From contig JAFEBQ010000038.1 of assembly GCA_018242585.1 (NCBI GenBank), forward strand, positions 1-36,006: a stretch of 36,006 bases of DNA, written 5' to 3'. How positions within the stretch are numbered: the first letter of the stretch is position 1; every line of letters starts with the position of its first letter. The stretch comes from Planctomycetota bacterium. GTDB taxonomy: Bacteria; Planctomycetota; Planctomycetia; Pirellulales; PNKZ01. Shown in pieces: positions 32,327 through 36,006 of the stretch. A program made the translations under genes and the position numbers. The notes under the pieces were generated by a model. It ran no database searches. It saw only the letters and a program-made list of their open reading frames with translations, and was not told where the DNA came from.

Positions 32327-33799
32327 ATGGCTACCATCGCTTCGCCCGTCCGCCGGCCGCAGATTCGCCACACCGACTGCTTTATCGACGGCAAGTGGGT
32401 GCCGAGCGTCAGCGGCAAAACCTTCGAGACGTTGAACCCCGCCACCGAGGAAGTGCTGGCCCAGGTGGCCGAAGGGGACGCCAAGGACATCGACCGCGCC
32501 GTGACCGCCGCCCGCCGGGCGTTCGAGTCGAGCGAGTGGAGCCGAATGGACGCTCGCGACCGGGGCCGGCTGATGAACAAGCTGGCCGATCTGATCGAGG
32601 ACGAGATCGACGAGTTGGCGGCGCTCGAATCGCTGGACAATGGCAAGCCCGTGCGCGACGCCCGGGCGGCCGACTTGCCGCTGGTGATCGATTGCTTGCG
32701 CTATTACGCCGGCTTTGCCGACAAGATTCACGGCCAGACGATCCCCGTCCGCGGCCCTTATTTCACCTACACGCGGCGCGAACCGGTCGGCGTGGTCGGG
32801 CAGATCATTCCTTGGAACTTCCCGATGCTGATGGTGGCCTGGAAGTGGGGGCCGGCGCTGGCCACGGGCTGTACCATCGTGATGAAGCCGGCCGAGCAGA
32901 CGCCGCTGACTTGTTTACGCATGGCCCGGTTGGCACAGAAGGCGGGAATTCCCGACGGCGTGATTAACGTCGTGCCGGGCTATGGACCGACGGCCGGAGC
33001 GGCGCTGGTCAAACATCCGGGCGTCGACAAGATCGCCTTCACTGGCTCGACCGAAGTGGCGCACATCATCATGCGCGACGCGGCGGCTACGCTGAAGCGC
33101 GTGACGTTCGAGCTGGGTGGCAAGAGCCCCAACGTGATCTTCGCCGACGCCGACTTGGACGCAGCCGCGGCGGGCACGCACTTTGGCCTGTATTTCAACC
33201 AGGGACAGTGCTGCTGTGCCGGCAGCCGCGTGTTTGTCCAAGACAAAGTCTACGACAAGTTCATCGACAAGATCGCCGCCATGAACAAGACACGCCGGCT
33301 TGGCGATCCGTTGGACCCCGAGACCGAGCAAGGCCCGCAAGTCGATCAAACCCAGTTCGACAAGATCATGAACTACATCGAAGTGGGCAAGAAAGAAGGG
33401 GCGGAATGCGTCACCGGCGGCAAGCGGCACGGTGATCGGGGCTTTTACATCGAGCCGACGCTGTTCACGAACGTCGGCGACAACATGACCATCGCCAAGG
33501 AAGAAATCTTTGGCCCGGTGATGTCGATCCTGAAGTTCAAGGACGCCGACGAGATCGTGGCTCGGGCCAATAACACGGCGTATGGGCTGGCGGCGGCGGT
33601 CTGGACGCGCGACGTGGCCAAGGCCCACCAGTTGGCGGCCAAGATTCGGGCTGGCACGGTCTGGATCAACTGTTACGACGTGTTCGACGCGGCCGCGCCG
33701 TTTGGCGGCTTCAAGATGAGCGGCATGGGTCGTGAACTGGGCGAGAAGGGCCTGGATGCGTACACCGAAACGAAAACCGTGACAGTGAGCTTGACGTAA
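32327..33799 (+). CDS. NAD(P)+-dependent aldehyde dehydrogenase (ALDH1/2-like)
   Basis: 490-residue aldehyde dehydrogenase. Asn164 in [12 protein letters not shown]-binding Lys187 in [18 protein letters not shown] (238-244), general base Glu262 in [10 protein letters not shown] and nucleophile Cys296 in [17 protein letters not shown] are intact. The Cys-Cys-Cys triplet and C-terminal [15 protein letters not shown] resemble ALDH1/ALDH2-type broad aldehyde oxidisers rather than succinate-semialdehyde or betaine aldehyde types. AAGGAG (32313-32318) is eight bases before ATG 32327. It is monocistronic by context: a divergent gene upstream and a strong terminator 36 bases after the stop. Confidence 0.95.
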   Translation: MATIASPVRRPQIRHTDCFIDGKWVPSVSGKTFETLNPATEEVLAQVAEGDAKDIDRAVTAARRAFESSEWSRMDARDRGRLMNKLADLIEDEIDELAALESLDNGKPVRDARAADLPLVIDCLRYYAGFADKIHGQTIPVRGPYFTYTRREPVGVVGQIIPWNFPMLMVAWKWGPALATGCTIVMKPAEQTPLTCLRMARLAQKAGIPDGVINVVPGYGPTAGAALVKHPGVDKIAFTGSTEVAHIIMRDAAATLKRVTFELGGKSPNVIFADADLDAAAAGTHFGLYFNQGQCCCAGSRVFVQDKVYDKFIDKIAAMNKTRRLGDPLDPETEQGPQVDQTQFDKIMNYIEVGKKEGAECVTGGKRHGDRGFYIEPTLFTNVGDNMTIAKEEIFGPVMSILKFKDADEIVARANNTAYGLAAAVWTRDVAKAHQLAAKIRAGTVWINCYDVFDAAAPFGGFKMSGMGRELGEKGLDAYTETKTVTVSLT

Positions 33800-33834
33800 G
33801 GGGCTAGATTGCGTCAACAATTGCGCAACAAAAG

Positions 33835-33871
33835 AGCCCCCGGCTCGAATCGAGCCGGGGGCTTGTTTTTT
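33835..33871. terminator. Strong bidirectional Rho-independent terminator
   Basis: AGCCCCCGGCTC pairs with GAGCCGGGGGCT (33835-33846 with 33852-33863) around GAATC, followed by TTGTTTTTT on the plus strand. Read on the minus strand the same stem is followed by CTTTTGTTG. It serves the aldehyde dehydrogenase gene and the convergent His/Gly/Tyr-rich protein gene. Confidence 0.92.
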
Positions 33872-33894
33872 AACACTCTCGAAAGCTCCGACGC

Positions 33895-35331
33895 TTACGT
33901 CGCCGCCTTGGGCGGTTCGGGGACCGGGGCTGCTGGTGCGGCCGGGAGCTTCGACGCGAAGAAGTCTCGCAACTTCTTCATCGCTTCGTCCTGCGGCGCC
34001 ATCGCCAGCCCTTTGTCCAGCTCACGAACGGCCTGCTTCGGATAGTCGAGGTAGCCGTAGTGATAGCCCAGCAACAGTTGCAAGGCCGGCGACTGTTGCT
34101 GCTTGGCGGCGTCCTCGAGCGCGCGAAGCTGAGTGGTGTAGTCGGAATTGCTCCGATAGATCTCGGTGTAGTTCGCGACCACGGTTCCCCATTGGGCCTG
34201 CGGCAGTTGCGACACGGCGAACTGCACGCCGCCGGCCGCTTCGTCAAACTTGCCGGTGGCGAACAACCCTTGTGACAACAGCAGCACCAGCGTGCCATTG
34301 CTCTGCGATTCGACCAAGGCGTGCCGCCAGTTCTTCACGGCCCCTGCGTAATCGCCGGCCTTGAAGGCCTGCTCGCCGGCCAAGGCGTATTGCTCGCTGT
34401 CGGCGGCGTTGGTCGTCGGAGTGGTGGCCGGCGAAGCGGCGACGACCGTGGTGGGATAGCCGTAGTTGCCGTAGCTATATCCACCGTACCCGCCATATCC
34501 ACCGTAGCCATATCCACCATATCCACCATAGCCGCCGTAACCCCAGCCGTACCGCGAGTAGCCGAACCACGGATAGCCAAAACCCCAGCCGTACCAGGGG
34601 TAGCCAAAGCCGAATCCGAAGTACGGGTAGTAGCCGCCATAGAAGCCATTGTGGCGCCAGTTGTTGTTCCAGTTGTTGTGGTTCCAACTGCTATGATTCG
34701 CGTGGTTCATCCCGTTGAAGAAGTTCGATCGGTTCGTCGTGCTGTTATTGACGATGTTGTTGTGCAGCGCGCTGCTCGAAACATTTCGGCTGGCAAACGA
34801 GCCGCTCGCCAGATGGTTGTGGTTCAGCGTGGCCGAGTGCCGGCCGGCGAATGACGAGCCGTTGATGCCGCGGGTCAAGCTCGAACTGTTCAGGCTGCGT
34901 CCGGCCAGGTTCGAGCTGGTAAAGTTCCGGCCGGCCGAGCTGCCATTCAGGTTCAACGACCGGTGGATGTTCGAGTTGGAAAAAGCGTGCGTGGCGCCGG
35001 AGTGCAGCGAATTGCCGCTAAAGCCGCGCATGCTGCCGCTGGATAGGCCGCCGCTCGAAAAGCCGTGGCTAAAGTTGCCGCCTGAATAGCTGTGTCCCGA
35101 GTAGCCGCCAAAGCCACCGTAGTGACCACCACCATAGTGGCCTCCTCCGCCGTGAAAGCCACCGCTGTGAAAGCCTCCTCCGTGGAAACCTCCTCCACCC
35201 ATGTGGCCGCCGCCGCCGTGACCACCACCGCCGCCATGACCTCCGCCGTGGGCCCAGGCGTCGCTACCGGCCAGGACCGCCAGCGCCGACGTGAGCAAAA
35301 CCGCCCCAAGTTTGAATGATCGCCGCAACAT
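33895..35331 (-). CDS. Exported His/Gly-, Asn/Ser- and Tyr/Gly-rich protein with TPR-like C-terminus
   Basis: 478 residues with signal peptide MLRRSFKLGAVLLTSALAVL (cut near AWA-HG). Residues 28-75 are Gly/His repeats (HGGGHGGGGGHGGGGHMGGG). Residues 80-228 are Ser/Asn/Gly-rich with spaced arginines. Residues 229-292 are Tyr/Trp/Phe/Gly repeats (GYGGYGGYGGYGYGGYGGYG). From about 312 a helical part (YALAGEQAFKAGDYAGAVKN, LLGYHYGYLDYPKQAVRELD) fits tetratricopeptide repeats. The low-complexity parts suggest a structural or metal-binding surface protein and the TPRs a protein-binding module; the function is unknown. GGGAG is six bases from ATG 35331, while ATG 35337 touches it, so 35331 was chosen. 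Confidence 0.82.
   Translation of the reverse strand: MLRRSFKLGAVLLTSALAVLAGSDAWAHGGGHGGGGGHGGGGHMGGGGFHGGGFHSGGFHGGGGHYGGGHYGGFGGYSGHSYSGGNFSHGFSSGGLSSGSMRGFSGNSLHSGATHAFSNSNIHRSLNLNGSSAGRNFTSSNLAGRSLNSSSLTRGINGSSFAGRHSATLNHNHLASGSFASRNVSSSALHNNIVNNSTTNRSNFFNGMNHANHSSWNHNNWNNNWRHNGFYGGYYPYFGFGFGYPWYGWGFGYPWFGYSRYGWGYGGYGGYGGYGYGGYGGYGGYSYGNYGYPTTVVAASPATTPTTNAADSEQYALAGEQAFKAGDYAGAVKNWRHALVESQSNGTLVLLLSQGLFATGKFDEAAGGVQFAVSQLPQAQWGTVVANYTEIYRSNSDYTTQLRALEDAAKQQQSPALQLLLGYHYGYLDYPKQAVRELDKGLAMAPQDEAMKKLRDFFASKLPAAPAAPVPEPPKAAT
34473..34550. repeat. Tandem Gly-Gly-Tyr coding repeats
   Basis: Degenerate 9-base units encoding G-G-Y on the minus strand, mixing several glycine codons. The region is prone to slippage, and length variation between strains would be expected to stay in frame in nine-base steps. 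Confidence 0.7.
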
Positions 35332-35868
35332 GACCATCTCCCTTTTCAAGAGTGGGAGCCAGCGGGGCAAGAAATGTTGGGCAACCGAGGAACCGCGATA
35401 AAATGCGTGAACTCGCGCGGACAAACCAACATTTGTTGCCAGACCAGCTCGGTCGAACGAAACCCGTGAGCCGCTAGGCCGCAGTCGCCGCCCGCACCAC
35501 GTTGGAAAGCGTCGCCGGTTCGCTCGTCCCCACTACGATGCAGCAAGGCAATCGTGCGAAGCGGCAAGGCAATTGCGGCAGCCGAAGCCACAAACCCGCT
35601 ATGTTCTACGCACACGCGCAATGATTGGATCGCTGGCAACTGGACACTTTGCCGGACAATCCAGGCCCCGCGCGGTGTGTACATTCCATCATGCGATTTA
35701 CTTAGCGTGAAGCAATCCTGCTATGGTAGGTAGCGCGTGACCTTGGCATTAAATCGGTGTAATCTAGAGAGACCTTGTCCAGGTTAGCCCAAGTTTGCGG
35801 GCACACGATCCCCTAGACTGGCCGAGACGGCGCGAGGGGCCCAGGATTTCGCAGTTGTGAGCAGGCGG
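35332..35868. other. Divergent intergenic region, no gene recognised
   Basis: About 540 bases between the His/Gly/Tyr-rich gene (minus) and the FdhF/YdeP gene (plus). An open frame on the minus strand (to 35684) has no family similarity. The segment 35690-35790 is clearly more AT-rich than its surroundings and is the likeliest promoter area for the plus-strand gene, but I find no strong -35/-10 pair, tRNA or repeat. Confidence 0.45.
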
Positions 35869-36006
35869 ATGAAAGAACGCAAATCAGGCGGCGGTTGGCA
35901 GGCCATTTTCTATACCCTGCGCAAGGCGCGCGAGGCGGGGGGAATTCTCAAGTTCTGGCGCGCCATGCGCTCGAAGAACGCTTGCAAGACCTGCGCGCTG
36001 GGCATG
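35869..36006 (+). CDS. FdhF/YdeP-family molybdopterin oxidoreductase (N-terminal fragment)
   Basis: First 46 codons of a gene running off the right edge. The N-terminus KSGGGWQAIFYTLRKAREAG and the block SKNACKTCALGM with Cys-x-x-Cys resemble the start of formate dehydrogenase-like alpha subunits of the FdhF/YdeP group, which carry bis-MGD and, in some, an Fe-S cluster. The identification rests only on this short stretch. A weak AGGCGG touches the ATG. Confidence 0.65.
   Translation, partial: MKERKSGGGWQAIFYTLRKAREAGGILKFWRAMRSKNACKTCALGM

Noticed and set aside
35346..35684. Open frame upstream of the His/Gly/Tyr-rich gene on the minus strand
   Set aside because: No similarity, no ribosome site and overlaps the likely 5' leader of that gene.
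1..36006. tRNA, rRNA, riboswitch or insertion sequence
   Set aside because: No cloverleaf-like sequence with CCA-side conserved bases, no rRNA motif, no known riboswitch core and no transposase was recognised by eye; a covariance-model scan would be needed to exclude small RNAs.

Overview
The window is high-GC bacterial chromosome with housekeeping genes on both strands, and the content points to a planctomycete of the Pirellula/Blastopirellula type. The evidence is a DUF1559-type protein with a prepilin-like N-terminus and C-terminal FCDGH motif, a lipid A gene set together with peptidoglycan genes, an FtsQ-like protein beside mur/ddl without ftsA or ftsZ, a secreted propeller/LamG protein, a GH88/105-type hydrolase, and many short paired palindromic repeats in the gaps. 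The taxonomic call is inferred from gene content only.

Layout. 1-1159 (minus): isochorismatase-fold hydrolase, then the N-terminal part of an alanine-glyoxylate/serine-pyruvate aminotransferase cut by the window edge. 1449-2225: GNAT-like acetyltransferase, overlapping tail to tail with a Zn/Cd/Pb-type P1B ATPase (minus). 4520-7419 (plus): glucose-6-phosphate dehydrogenase, tRNA-dihydrouridine synthase, CsrA. 7432-11709 (minus): murC-murB-ddl-ftsQ-like, a reduced dcw cluster. 12124-15822 (plus): skp/ompH-like periplasmic chaperone, lpxC, lpxA and a Gfo/Idh/MocA oxidoreductase translationally coupled to lpxA. This is an outer-membrane block, with a terminator-like hairpin between skp and lpxC. 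16054-18990 (minus): hisA followed by an EF-G paralogue. 19273-23150 (plus): GH88/105-type hydrolase, Xaa-Pro aminopeptidase, DUF1559-like protein. 23322-29220 (minus): propeller/LamG secreted protein, phytochelatin-synthase-like cysteine peptidase, HemL-like aminotransferase, PAP2-like exported protein. 29682-32052 (minus): pdxJ, DUF202 membrane protein, dapA. 32327-33799 (plus): aldehyde dehydrogenase, ending at a strong bidirectional terminator shared with a His/Gly/Tyr-rich exported TPR-like protein (33895-35331, minus). The window ends in the first 46 codons of a FdhF/YdeP-type molybdopterin oxidoreductase.

Two kinds of structure go beyond the gene list. First, the intergenic gaps hold at least six families of short inverted-pair palindromes. 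Two families carry GTAG heads directly abutting the hairpin, as in REP/REPIN elements mobilised by RAYT transposases, and one shows compensatory stem changes between copies. No RAYT gene is in the window. Second, the secreted protein at 23322-24893 appears to be a LamG jelly-roll with a complete seven-bladed propeller inserted in it. I saw no tRNA, rRNA, CRISPR array, insertion sequence or phage genes.
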